Assembly: GCA_963402885.1 (NCBI GenBank)
Contig: OY727094.1
Location: 6,388,501-6,452,500, forward strand
DNA from: Antedon bifida
Lineage: Eukaryota > Echinodermata > Crinoidea > Comatulida > Antedonidae
Length of the DNA: 64,000 bases
Direction of reading: 5' to 3'
Numbering within the stretch: the stretch's first letter is position 1; every line of letters starts with the position of its first letter. A program made the position numbers and the translations under genes. The notes beneath the pieces are model-generated. The model was not told where the DNA came from. It did not search any database and saw nothing but the letters and a program-made list of their open reading frames with translations. This document shows positions 52,291-63,609 of the stretch, piece after piece.

Positions 52291-52964
52291 CTTTTGATAA
52301 ATTGTATTTTGATAAATTGTGCTATGTGAACAAGGCTACGATAGTAGTAAGTCTACCTTTTCATGTTTTATCAAAAGAAAAAAAATACCAACACAAATAT
52401 TTAATATTATAAATAGTAAAAACTTCAAAATGTTATACTAAATATGTTTGAAATATTTATTTTTTGTGGTTGCTTCCTCATTATAAAACCGAACATGGAA
52501 CCTCTGTTTTACAGGAAGAGTCTTGATGCATAATACCATTTTGATATTCGTGTAACAGCTGTGTAGATATATTAAATAAACAAATAAATATTGCAGAATA
52601 GGCATGTGAGAGAGAAACTTAAAAATAAAATCGTAAAATATTTAATATTCTTGTATATCTTCTATTGAAAATCTACATTAAGAATTCATATTAAAATATA
52701 TTTTTGTTTTTTCTGTCATCATAAATAATTATTGTTAGATTTAATTCCTCGTTCCTAATAATAAAATCAATAAATTGTCAAATAAAACACATTATTTATA
52801 TAATGTTGGTAAGTTTTGCCACTCTGTGACCTACATAAAATGACATAGAAATATTACTGGTAGATTTTTTTTATTTAAAAAAACAGGTAAAACATATAAA
52901 AATAGAACTTGTTTTTGTTTGTATTCAAATGTGAACTATGAAGAATTTTTCTGCCAAGATGCTG

Positions 52965-53095
52965 TGTATGACCGAGTCCATAAAGTTTTAAAACTTTGAA
53001 TGTCTTCCCAGAGAAGAGTGAAAACTCCTCGTAATGAATGGTTAGAGCTGGATAGACCATCCTCGTAAAGTATTTATAAAAGAAAGATAATAAAT
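52965..53095. repeat. Dispersed repeat with AT-rich tail, copy 2
   Basis: GAGCTGGATAGACCATCCTC GTAAAGTATTTATAAA corresponds to the copy at 16396. Confidence 0.45.
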
Positions 53096-53276
53096 CATAT
53101 TTAAATAAAACATTTCATAATAAAATCCCAATGATGTGATGATGTTGCATGTACGCCATTTAATATATACGGCCAGCTTCGAAAATGAAAATGTTTAAAT
53201 AATATTTAATTAAAAAAACAATTGGAATGGTTCCAACATGGTTTTATACAAACATACATGTTTTTTACATTATGTA

Positions 53277-53325
53277 CTACAGTAGAGCCCCTTTTGGACA
53301 CCCCCCATTAAGGGGATACTTTCTG
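53277..53325. mobile_element. Family B element, left end
   Basis: TACAGTAGAGCCCCTTTTGG followed by CCATTAAGGGGATAC. The remainder is lost. Confidence 0.55.
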
Positions 53326-54359
53326 TCTATTTCGTGCCTAGCTTACCTGGATAAACCAACAAATGCCATATTCTCCTCGAAGAGCGAGACATTTTTCAGA
53401 AGAATTAGGGTGTAATTATCCTGGCATACTGGCCCATATCAGAACCTGAACCATAGAGCACCGATTTATTCTAGATCCTGGATGAATGATGATAGGGCTG
53501 TAAGAAATTAGTTGAAAACTGAACTGTCCACTCTAGCCAATCTATATAAACTCTTTGTCTAAAACATACCCAAATCTACTTTAAAACCCATGGCTGATGC
53601 TCTCTCTGTAAACTAAGATTTAATAATTTAACCTTTCTGAAATTTATCCATTGTCTTAACAAGACAGAAGAAGTCAATGAGAATAAATTTTAGTACGGCA
53701 ATATGTCAGAGCTAGAGAATTTTTATTGCCGTAATGATTTGAAGAATCTAACAAAAAAGTAATATATCTATATGAATTTATACTGCGATTATCTTCTATT
53801 TATATTTTGTGTAAATGAGACCATTAAATATGCGAACATTAGATATGCGAAAATATTCCTAAAGGCATTGTGTACTGTACTATAATTATTCAAGATTATT
53901 ATTACCATCGACTGATGCACGCCAATGTCAGAAATGTGCAAACCTAAACAAAATAATTTGAATTTCTCCTATTTTCCAGTTTTCAATAAAAATGTGAATG
54001 AAAAAACACTATTTTGATCAGTTGTTTTAGATATTGTTTTTCCATTTCTGCTGCCGTACAGAATGAAAATCATTCAAGCATGCAGTTAAGAAATTAGAAA
54101 AATAATGAGGCCTGTATCTTCTATTGCTAAAATGATTAGTGTTTTTTTCTTTTTGTAGTCTACAGAGAATGTAGATTTCTGTAATTTATTCATTACAATT
54201 TTTTTTGCTAAATATTATCAACACTCATCATCATCATTATTTTTAAGTTACGCATGGGCCAGTAAACTAGTTTTCTTACTCCCCCGAATTGTGAATGGAA
54301 TTTCTTTGAAAAAATTTACTGACCAAAATGGGCCAGTTACTGGAAGGTTTTAATACAGG

Positions 54360-54580
54360 CCCATCATGTTTTTACTGGCCCATCATGGGTTTTACTAGCC
54401 CGTCATGGGTTTTACTAGCCCGTCATGGGTTTTACTGGCCTGTCATGGGTTTTACTGGCCTGTCATGGGCTTTACCAGCCTGTCATGGATTTTTACTGGC
54501 CTGTCATGGGTTTTTACTGGCCCATCATGGGTTTTTACTGGCCCATCATGGGTTTTACCACTCTGTCACTGGTTTTTAAG
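54360..54580. repeat. 20-21 bp minisatellite, about nine copies
   Basis: Unit TTTTACTGGCCCATCATGGG with TAGCCCG and TGGCCTG variants. The long ORFs across it in two frames are products of the repeat. Confidence 0.85.
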
Positions 54581-54997
54581 CCAACACTGTAAAGTTACTA
54601 CCAATTTCTGCAACTCTTTTAAAAATGATTTTTTATTCTATTCTGTACTTTTAAAAAATATTGATAGAATAATATGGCAAATTTTATTTTATTTATATCT
54701 GGGACAGATTTTGTTATTAAGAGACAAGCACATTCTTAGATATGCATTTTTCAAAATGATATAAATCATAATTTGACAGGTATTATTGTATGCCATAATA
54801 TTTGACAACAATAACGATGGTTGTTCTAGCACTTCGTTGTCCTAAAACATAATGGGAATATGATATAAAAACAGAATGACATTCTGAAATATCAAAATGC
54901 TTTGAGACCCATAAATATGTTAGTCTTACTGTAATATTCTAAAGTCATATTAATAATCAGAATTGATAACAGCTACTCCCATAATTTATTCATGAAA

Positions 54998-55395
54998 ATT
55001 AATTTTGATTGGTTGATTAGTATCAATTTATTCAAAATGTCTAATTTTGATTGGTTTGCTATTATTTAATTTTATTTAGAAGTCTAATTTTTGTTGAATG
55101 GTTTGTGAAAGTTATCTAATTGTGATTGGATAATTAAAATTGTATTAATTACCTATAATATTATGTTATTTAATTGATCTACAATTGATAACTATTCTTT
55201 ATTAATTCAATTCAAACTCATGATTGATTATTAAATTATTCAAAAACTATTATTATTATTTTATTCAAAATGGCTTTATGTTGATTGGTTTGTTTTTAAT
55301 TTTATACAAAATACCTAATTTTGATTAGTTTATTGTTAATTTTATTCAAAATAACTCATTTTGATTGGTTAATTAGATTGATTGCTTATATTATA
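54998..55395. repeat. Diverged repeat rich in inverted CCAAT
   Basis: Units of about 50-60 bp built on TCTAATTTTGATTGGTTTG and TTTATTCAAAAT. At least six ATTGG (CCAAT on the other strand) fall in 400 bp. Confidence 0.65.
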
Positions 55396-55775
55396 AACTT
55401 AATGAAAATGTAGAATATATTCAAGGTGAGGCATGCGGTTTCTATGGTTATTGATCCAACGAATAAAGTTAATTATTAGTTTTTATCGTCTCAACCTTTC
55501 ATGCCATTTTGTTCTATTGCATTTACTCGAATATTAGGATCAGCGTGATAATTAGGTGAGAAATTAAATTGCAAAGTCCCATGTTTCATTTTAACGTCAG
55601 AAAAGAAAAGCAATCATGAAAAGTGCGTTTTGAACCGACGGTTCTGAAGGGAGAGAGAAGTATTGCAGTTGTTGAGGACGGATGTCGGGATAATGAGATG
55701 TGATGATGAAATACCATGGCTGTCAGAGTATTTCAACGCATTATTTATCAGAAATGTGTTTGATAAATAACACCC

Positions 55776-55783
55776 CTATATCT
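55776..55783 (+). promoter_or_regulatory. Weak TATA-like sequence before the 55848 first exon
   Basis: CCTATATC lies about 70 nt before the ATG. The 5' flank 55430-55847 is repeat-free and less AT-rich than its surroundings, as a promoter region would be. The exact start cannot be read. Confidence 0.2.
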
Positions 55784-55847
55784 TAGAGTGGTACGGACCA
55801 TTAGTAAACCGATTAACTGAACGTGATCGGTTATCGAATTCTCTAAG

Positions 55848-56020
55848 ATGTCAACTGAACTAAGAGGTTTTGAGAGAAGGATGTTTAGACTAACAAACCT
55901 ATCCCGAGTCTCCCCCTTCCCGTTTATGCCCCTGACTGAGGAACCGGAAGGCAATGACGTCCCTGAGGTAAACATTTTCGGTAAATGGATACGACGTACA
56001 CTAAAACGAACATGGAAAAG
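55848..56020 (+). CDS. Alternative first exon, 57 residues, basic amphipathic end
   Basis: The ATG at 55848 has an in-frame TGA eight codons upstream. It opens 57 codons plus 2 nt to GGAAAAG/GTATGT (donor at 56021), again phase 2. The peptide has a basic start with RMFRLTNLSR, a Pro/Phe stretch, an acidic middle (EEPEGNDVPE) and a basic, tryptophan-containing end, GKWIRRTLKRTWK, that could form an amphipathic helix for membrane, calmodulin or nucleic-acid contact. That role is inference only. The codon composition is GC-richer than the surrounding DNA. About 450 bp upstream lies a repeat tract rich in inverted CCAAT boxes. It probably joins the same downstream exon as the other first exons. 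Family not recognised. Confidence 0.65.
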
Positions 56021-56847
56021 GTATGTACAATTTCTAAATACGGGACAATATTTTGCATGTGGTCTACTACTAGACGATGCAGACATGGACAGTTGTCTCT
56101 GAAAGATGTCTTGAAAAGATAATAGTAATTTTTAAGTAGAAATTATTTTAGATTTATATTATATTTTTGTTGTTCAATTTTTTTTTTAATTCATTTATTT
56201 TCTTTAATCATGTACTACATATATTATATTTCTTAACAATAATACTTAATAAGAGTAAATGTATAATATTACAATTTTCATTAAATATGGTACAAACATA
56301 AAATAAAATATGTTTTTCTATCCATAGCCGAACATATATTACTACGGTCAGTAGTTAATGTCTATTCCTTCATATTACCATTTTCCATTATGTTATCATA
56401 CAAACAATAAAATGTGTTTTTCTTCTAAACAAAACATATATTATTACTGTCAGAAAAGTTATTATATTACTTGATGCTGTTTACATACAAATATATATTA
56501 ACATTTTACATCATGTTATGATACACAAAAATAAAATCTGTTTCTCTATTGCGAAATATACACTCGCATAATAATATTCCTGTTCTGAGATTTTCTGCAT
56601 TATTATATGAGTAGGAGTGTTGTCGTCATATTGTAACATTATATGAGCCAAACCATAATTGTTTTTGTTCATGTGTACATGTTTATTTTTATGAAACATT
56701 ATGTAAAGGTCATCATGTGGTCTACATCTAAAGTAAAAATAAATTATTACAATGTTCCTAATATTTTTGAAACCAATGATTATAAAATTTATAAATAATT
56801 GAAATAGTAATAAATGTGTATTTAAAAAACATTAAATAATAAGGAAT

Positions 56848-57068
56848 CATGTCAAAAATATTCTGCTGCAGTTACTGCAGTAAATATATATTTTTAGCTT
56901 AATAATGTTTGATTTTAGTTTGTTTCAGTGTAGAATTTATGAGGGATTGACTTAATAGACAATGTGTATGATTACAAACAAAGTCTTGACAAAAATTCTA
57001 TAAACATGTTCTGTAAACAAAGTGTAGTTGCTGCAGTAAATGCAGTAAAATAATGTTGCCATGGTCTC
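56848..57068. mobile_element. Family C element, full-length copy
   Basis: Left ATCATGTCAAAAATATTCTG with CTGCAGTTACTGCAGTAAA; right TTGCTGCAGTAAATGCAGTA followed by AAATAATGTTGCCATGG. It is about 220 bp, as in the 4196 copy. Confidence 0.65.
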
Positions 57069-57177
57069 TAACATGGGTAGTATTAGTTTGAACTGAAATT
57101 AACAAAATTAATAATGAAATAGCAATAATAGAAACCTGATTGTAACAAGAAATCCTTATTAGGGGGGAAAACTAACC

Positions 57178-57935
57178 CTAAACAGCTATTGACACCTTAA
57201 ACACTATATGCACCATTATAACCAATTCTAAACACTTTATGCATACCTATGTGCACCATTACCACCAAGCCTAAACATGTATTGACGCCCTAAACACTAT
57301 ATGCACCATTATAACCAATTCTGAACACTTTATGCATACCTATGTGCACCATTATCACCAAGCCTAAACATGTATTGACGCCCTAAACACTATATGCACC
57401 ATTATAACCAATTCTGAACACTTTATGCATACCTATGTGCACCATTATCACCAAGCCTAAACATGTATTGACGCCCTAAACACTATATGCACCATTATAA
57501 CCAATTCTGAACACTTTATGCATACCTATGTGCACCATTACCACCAAGCCTAAACATGTATTGACGCCCTAAACACTATTATGCACCATTATAACCAATT
57601 CTAAACACTTTATGCATACCTATGTGCACCATTATCACCAAGCCTAAACATGTATTGATGCCCTAAACACTATATGCACCATTATAACCAATTCTGAACA
57701 CTTTATGCATACCTATGTGCACCATTATCACCAAGCCTAAACATGTATTGATGCCCTAAACACTATTATGCACCATTATAACCAATTCTAAACACTTTAT
57801 GCATATCATAAAGGCTATCTTCCACCATTAGAATGAAGCCTAACACTTATCAACACCATAAACACTATGCACCATTAAACCAAATCCTACACTAAATGCA
57901 TATCCTAAACACTTCATTATAACTAACTCTAAACA
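57178..57935. repeat. 93-bp minisatellite, about eight copies
   Basis: ATTGA(C/T)GCCCTAAACACTAT recurs at 57281, 57374, 57467, 57560, 57654 and 57747, with degraded copies on both sides. Each unit contains related sub-repeats built on TAAACAC and TGCACCATTAT. Confidence 0.9.
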
Positions 57936-58529
57936 CTATTTGTTTATAGCACAAGCACAATAAAATGCAATACAAAAAGAATCCTTACTAGGCCAGCCAG
58001 CATTGTCTTTGTCCAAGAGTTGTCTCCTGTTCCACTAAAGGATAAACCATGTACCCTCATATTAATATTTATTGTATGTTTATAATAGCCCATCTCATAA
58101 AAATATTGTTTTCTGTGTTCTATGTACACTGACTTTCTTAAATTAACATATGTTTCTGCGGCTACTTATTTTTTATAGTGTCTCTCTCACTCAAAAGTTC
58201 AAATATAAGTGAATGTTTATATTATATATATATTGCTTTATATATCAGTTTTAATATTTCATACATAACAAAATTGGGAGAGGGGATTGTCATGATCTAC
58301 CGATTCCAAAGTCCTGGGTACAAGTCTTGTCAGATGTCAAGTTTTTTTCTCAGAACAAAACAATTTGTACACCCAAAAACTGTTCGTTTAGAAAATATTT
58401 TTTGCATTTTCTGTATAAATTGGTTTCGAAATATAGACCTATTGGCTAAATTTGGTATTGTCCATTATTAGCAATTTGTTTTTTAAAAGAGTCGCTATCC
58501 AATCAAATTTGAAACATACTATGTATATC

Positions 58530-58605
58530 TAGTGGTCTTATGGTAGGGTCTGCATTTCAAGCAGAAGATTTTGAGTTCAATTCTCGGTTGGGGTGTCTTT
58601 TTCTC
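58530..58605 (+). repeat. tRNA-derived SINE remnant
   Basis: TAGTGGTCTTATGGTAGGGT (A box), an anticodon-like CTGC-ATTTCAA-GCAG stem-loop that would read TTC (Glu type), and GAGTTCAATTCTCGG (B box). The acceptor stem is not conserved. Confidence 0.5.
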
Positions 58606-59962
58606 ATTCTCATAGATTTCATCTTCCTCATGTTTTTCTCAGTTTAAAGATTTAAAAAATAATTTCCCATTATATCACGGGGGAGGCGGTTTGTAGTTTT
58701 TCTCTATTTTGCCCGTAAAATATAACTAATTAAATGTGAGATTAAGATTTAAATTCATCTCATTATTATTTTACAGAAATTAAATATCAAAAGATGAAAT
58801 ATGTTGGAAAAATCATGAAATACACTTTAATATTGTATTAATTTCTGTACATTTTATATTAATATTTTTAATAAACTATTGCAGATTTCAAAATGTGGTG
58901 AATCATTTATCTAGAAGATGAATTCCATATTTTATAGTGATATATCAGATTTTATCATAAGAGTTTGGAGATCCCATCTGTAATATATATTGAAATTTGA
59001 CTTGATAGCTAATGTTTTGGCGCTTTAGAATTAATGAATTTTCAGGTGAACTTGATTTAACAATAAGTTAATGACATTATTTCAAGGTCTTAATTACTTA
59101 TGCGTTCGTTTATAGGTCACAACCCTAATGATTTATTCATAGGTATGGTACGCAAATGTTGCAAAAATGTACGTACTTGGTAGATTTTGTTATTGCCATT
59201 TAATACTACTTAGGCTCTATCTAATTTCATATTTATGAATGAAGACTTGACTTTTTTTGTTTTAAATTTAAATAATTTTTAATTAATAAGTAAATCTTTT
59301 TTTTTTTCTATTTTTGGTAAAAGTCGATAAAAAAAATATGTAAGAAAAAAGTGAATGCCTTCTAAAATATTTACTGATAACAATTTTTTATTCCTACCTG
59401 ATCAGTCATGTTGTTGACACTTTGGTGGGTCCACTTCCCTCTTAATAGGATTTTAGAGTAATATTAATTTTTTTAGGAACGTATATATATTAATATCAAC
59501 CAATCAAAGTAAAATAAAAAACGATGAGGGATCTTTATAGGTTGTACCTTGTTTTACAGTCCCTTTAAGGCAAAAAATACAGTGTAGTATTATAATACCT
59601 CTTGAATATGAGTAATCAATATTAAAATAAGGAGTTGAATTTATTTAGTTATATGCGTAATTAAGACCTAAAATTACAGATTATTCGTTCATAATTTGTT
59701 CATTAGTATTTGAATTAACAGAATTTCTATGTTTTTTCTTAAAACAAATGATAATAAATGATACTTGACTTGACTTGACATGTATTGGTTCAAAAAGTTG
59801 TTAATAATTAGAGAAAGTTTATCAATTGATGTTTTTTAATTTAAAGGATACCTATATCGCCTTGTTTGCCCTAGCGTCATTTAGACAACATGTCGCCAGT
59901 CCGGTTTAGTAATTGCCGTTTGTAATTTACCTCTAATGTATTGGTTCGAATTTGCATCTTTT

Positions 59963-59976
59963 GCAACCATGGCAAC
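59963..59976. promoter_or_regulatory. Near X-box motif
   Basis: GCAACCATGGCAAC differs from the RFX consensus at one position. It lies in a less AT-rich, repeat-free stretch (59860-60010). Confidence 0.3.
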
Positions 59977-60155
59977 ATAAATACCTGTCTGACTGTTTGG
60001 TTGATGAGTCATATGTACGATTGAAACTTTAGGTTTTGAAAATATTGATCGGAGAGAAAGAAATGCTTAGATGATGTATGCATTTGAATTATTTTATGAT
60101 TAATTACAATTTGTTGAGTAAAGTAAGAATACCATGTCATCAATAACATTGGACA

Positions 60156-60425
60156 TCATATCATCATTATCACTATCATCATCGTTATCACTATCATCAT
60201 CATTATCACTGTTATCATCATCACTATCACTGTTATCATCATCACTATCATCATTATCATCACTATCATCAACATCATCACTATCATCATCATGATCACT
60301 ATCATCATCGTGATCACTATTATCATCATTATCACTATCATCATCATCATCACTGATATAATTACTATCATTATCATCATCACTATCATCATCATTATCA
60401 ATATTACTATCATCATCATCAATAT
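60156..60425. repeat. ATC microsatellite
   Basis: Interrupted array of ATCATC with CACTATCATCAT units. The - strand Asp/Ser and Met/Ile frames are low-complexity artefacts. Confidence 0.9.
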
Positions 60426-62110
60426 TATAATTCATTATTTGTTATGTTTAATATATACAATATGTACCAACAAAATAAATGATATGATACCATATCATGT
60501 TTTTAAAAAACACAAATTCATTCATTGTTCAAATCTACAATTAAAAAACAAAATCCTTTTAAATATTGTATTGAAGTATCTCTTAACATATACATTTCTT
60601 GAGCAAGCATATATAATGTATTAAATGTTTTTCTTGATTTTAGATAATTGTTTAAACTTTAAAACATTCATCATTGTTATATTATTATAATCATTCTTTA
60701 TCCTCATCAAATTTATCATCGATGTAATCATCATAGTGATATTTATCATTTAATGTTATAATCATTAATTGCATCATCATCATCAACATTTCTTTACCAC
60801 TTTTAAGAATTATGATACATACTTATAGTGCTATCCTATACAACCTTTGAATGTAGTAACAAAATGAACAAGAATATAATTAAGAATTGTAAAACATTGC
60901 TATTGTTCCATATTTTGTATGCAACCTTTGAATAATAGTAAACAACCCCATTAATTACCGTCCACCTCATGAGAAATAATGCAAAATATCTTGCAACTAA
61001 TTTCGCATTTCATTCAAGTTATAAATTGTACGGTATTTATTGCGGAATGCCTGAGACGCATTAAGTCTGGTTGTCAACAGCACAAAACAAACGTTGAATT
61101 TTATGTTATATTGGAGCGTATTTCTGAAAAACATTCGACATGTTAAGGCACCTGATTTATTATAAACACGAAAAGCACTATTACAAATTTCTGATTAAAT
61201 TTATAGAAGCAATGTTGTAATTATTTTGTTGTTAGTTATTTAGGGTGAAGGTAAGCTATGTATCCAGTAGCATAATGCAAGGAGAAAATGTCCCTGGTTT
61301 AGCGCTCCTCAGGGGCCCTCCAATGCTAGGCTCTGAAGCCCCTGGGTTTAGCCAGTGAATACTTATAGCCTTCACACTACTGTATGTATCGTTTAAAGTC
61401 GTAGGACTAATCACAATGCGGTTGAATCCTGATTTCTAGCGACAGGTGGAATTGAACCCAGATACTTGAACTGGAAGGCAATCATTTGTCAATCAAATAT
61501 TCTAATATATTAATTATTTAATTTCAATGGCAGTACAGTTATGTTTCATAAATGTTTTTAATCATTTAAATACATTTAAAGGAATTTCTGATGTAGACAA
61601 ATAAGTTATTTTCAATTAATTAACTGCAAGGTAAATCACACATGTCACGGATGGTTTATTGCTATAACACTATAAATATTCCTCTTTATTTATTTAATTA
61701 TCAGAAAATCCAAATTAATATGGTAAAAATGCATTAAGCGTTAATTAATTGTTCTGACACTTTTATGTATGTAATTAGTCTCAATTAATTAGCGGTAAAC
61801 TTTGACCTAGTTAAGAACAGGTCAAGATAGGCTAGTTCAATCCAGATGTCTATTTTATCTGTCAACATCGTGGTTCATCATTTTAAGGTAGATTTCCATA
61901 TTATTTTAGTTTTATGGAAAATTAAAAATGTTTTTGAAACAAAAATTGTTGGACCTGTGGGAAGTGGTATCTGTTGAAAATTTAAACAAATTTACTTTTT
62001 TCAAAGAAAACGAAATTGAGTGTTCAATCAACAGATTGTTTATCTTCTTAATATTTGGAACACTCCTATACAGGAGACACTTAAAAGCTAATGAAAGACA
62101 ATATGTATTT

Positions 62111-62187
62111 TAACACTGTAGCCAACCTCTATTTAGGGGACATATAGTTGAGTCCTGAAAGTGTCCCCTTAATAGAGGTTTAAACAT
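62111..62187. mobile_element. Family B element, short copy
   Basis: CACTGTAGCCAACCTCTATT, then GTGTCCCCTTAATAGAGGTT. The two ends are inverted repeats around a short centre. Confidence 0.6.
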
Positions 62188-62597
62188 TGAACATGAGCAT
62201 TTTATTTATTACTTGGCAAATTAAAATAGAATTTTGCCAAGTATGGTACTTGCTTGTTTGTTTGTTAGAACGATAGCGCTTACAATTTTCAAGTTATCAT
62301 TCTGTAAATAGGTATGTTTTACTGAACATGCCTATTGAAATTCAAGTAAATCGGTACATTAATAACTTCACAAATAAAAGAAAGAAAAATTTGTATTCTT
62401 TTTTAACATGGGCTGAAATATCAACCTCAGCCCTCTGTGGCAATATTTTGCCAAGTACTTTACTTCCACTGTTTTTAATTTAGCAGTCCCCTTGAGTATT
62501 AGCCAAACAATCTGACTACAATATATTTGGTTTGTTTTGATTAATTATAATTTTCCAAGAAAGGAAGAACAATCCCTAGATAGGTAATTACAAAATC

Positions 62598-62816
62598 ATG
62601 TCGCGGGTCACTAACCCAAGCATCATCGATGCTATGCTAGGAAAGCTTATAAGTCCCCGCTTTACTGTCAGCAAATTGATCAACGATGTATCATTTAGAT
62701 CTTCAAAACAATGTAAACCGACTCGGCCATTATTTTCCAGCATTCACTCAAATTACTTTAAACAAACACTACTCGGCCCGTCTGACAGACAAGGATGCGC
62801 TTACGATCAATTTTAA
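62598..62816 (+). CDS. Possible coding ORF of 72 codons, unrecognised
   Basis: A frame of 72 codons runs from ATG at 62598 to TAA at 62814. The frame is closed upstream by TAG at 62577. The segment is less AT-rich than its flanks and free of repeats, and the peptide (MSRVTNPSIIDAMLGKL at its start) has a balanced composition rather than the low-complexity look of chance ORFs nearby. No good in-frame GT donor in phase 2 was found inside it. It could be a single-exon small protein, part of an untranslated leader, or a chance ORF in a conserved noncoding stretch. No function can be given. Confidence 0.3.
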   Translation: MSRVTNPSIIDAMLGKLISPRFTVSKLINDVSFRSSKQCKPTRPLFSSIHSNYFKQTLLGPSDRQGCAYDQF

Positions 62817-62829
62817 TATTATCAGTTAG
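62795..62829 (+). other. Candidate tiny first exon (11 codons, phase 2)
   Basis: ATG at 62795 gives 11 codons, MRLRSILILSV, plus 2 nt up to TTAG/GTATCT, a moderate donor. The phase is 2, as in the other first exons of the locus. It overlaps the end of the 72-codon ORF at 62598 in a different frame. The evidence is weak because short ATG-to-GT stretches arise often by chance. Confidence 0.18.
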
Positions 62830-63098
62830 GTATCTGGTTTCACGGGAAATCAGCTATGCTGCTTAATGACATCGCGATCACCGTCAAATACAGTTATCCA
62901 CGTTGATTTGTAAACATGCTAATGTTTTAATGTAATTAAACCATTTCGGGCGATTTCTTTACGACAATTCTAATTGATCAGGCGGTCTATGTTTATATCC
63001 ATGTGGGTATCTAATTGATTTATTATAGATTCGCATAGAAAGAGACGAAATTTTAACCTTTTCACGTAAATAGAACACATAAATTTGTTTAAATAATG

Positions 63099-63236
63099 TA
63101 AAGCTCTGTCTACACTAACAAACTAGTTTGACAAAAAAAAAGTGTGATGTGCCCAAAAATGGTAGTGATATTTCCAATTATGGTAGTGATATGACATGAC
63201 ATGACATCATGTCCATATAATGGTTACAGTTTTTTT
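63099..63236. mobile_element. MITE family A, right-truncated copy
   Basis: Intact left end TAAAGCTCTGTCTACACTAA and core with a small internal duplication (GTAGTGATAT twice). The right arm is missing. Confidence 0.7.
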
Positions 63237-63446
63237 AATACATTTTTATACAATCTTTATCAGTACTTTAACACAATTTCAAGATTTTTTTTTAAAATAT
63301 TAAATACAATTTAGAATAAATCATACAAAATAGGTCATAATCATTGTTATAGTGTTTTTGTTTTAGGATTTCTGTTCTTTTTCGTTTTTTCTTTCTGATG
63401 AAAATATACAAATAAATCATGACTTAGTCAACAGAAAATATAGGCC

Positions 63447-63609
63447 TAAAGCTCTGTCTACACTATCAAACTAGTTTTTTAACAAAAAAGTGTAGTAAGT
63501 ATGATAGTAATATGCCCAAATATGGTAGGGATATGACATCATCGTGTCCATATATGGGCACATCACATGTTTTTGTCACATACTGTGTGATTGTGTAGAC
63601 AGAGCTTAA
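63447..63609. mobile_element. MITE family A, near full-length copy
   Basis: Left TAAAGCTCTGTCTACACTAT and right GATTGTGTAGACAGAGCTTA (first bases diverged) flank about 160 bp of family core. It is the longest copy because of an inserted stretch in the left half. Confidence 0.8.

Larger units (their letters stand above)
56021..62597. other. Intron, repeats only
   Basis: It holds a CTGCAG-ended element, the 93-bp array, a tRNA-like remnant and an ATC microsatellite. The stretch 59860-60010 is less AT-rich and contains a near X-box. No exon was found. Confidence 0.5.

Noticed and set aside
54328-54764. Two overlapping frames with repeated Gly-Phe-Trp-like units
   Set aside because: Both arise from a 20-bp tandem repeat that stays open in several frames.
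60100-60435. Asp/Ser-rich 111-codon frame on the - strand
   Set aside because: It is the ATC microsatellite read in reverse, with low complexity and no context.
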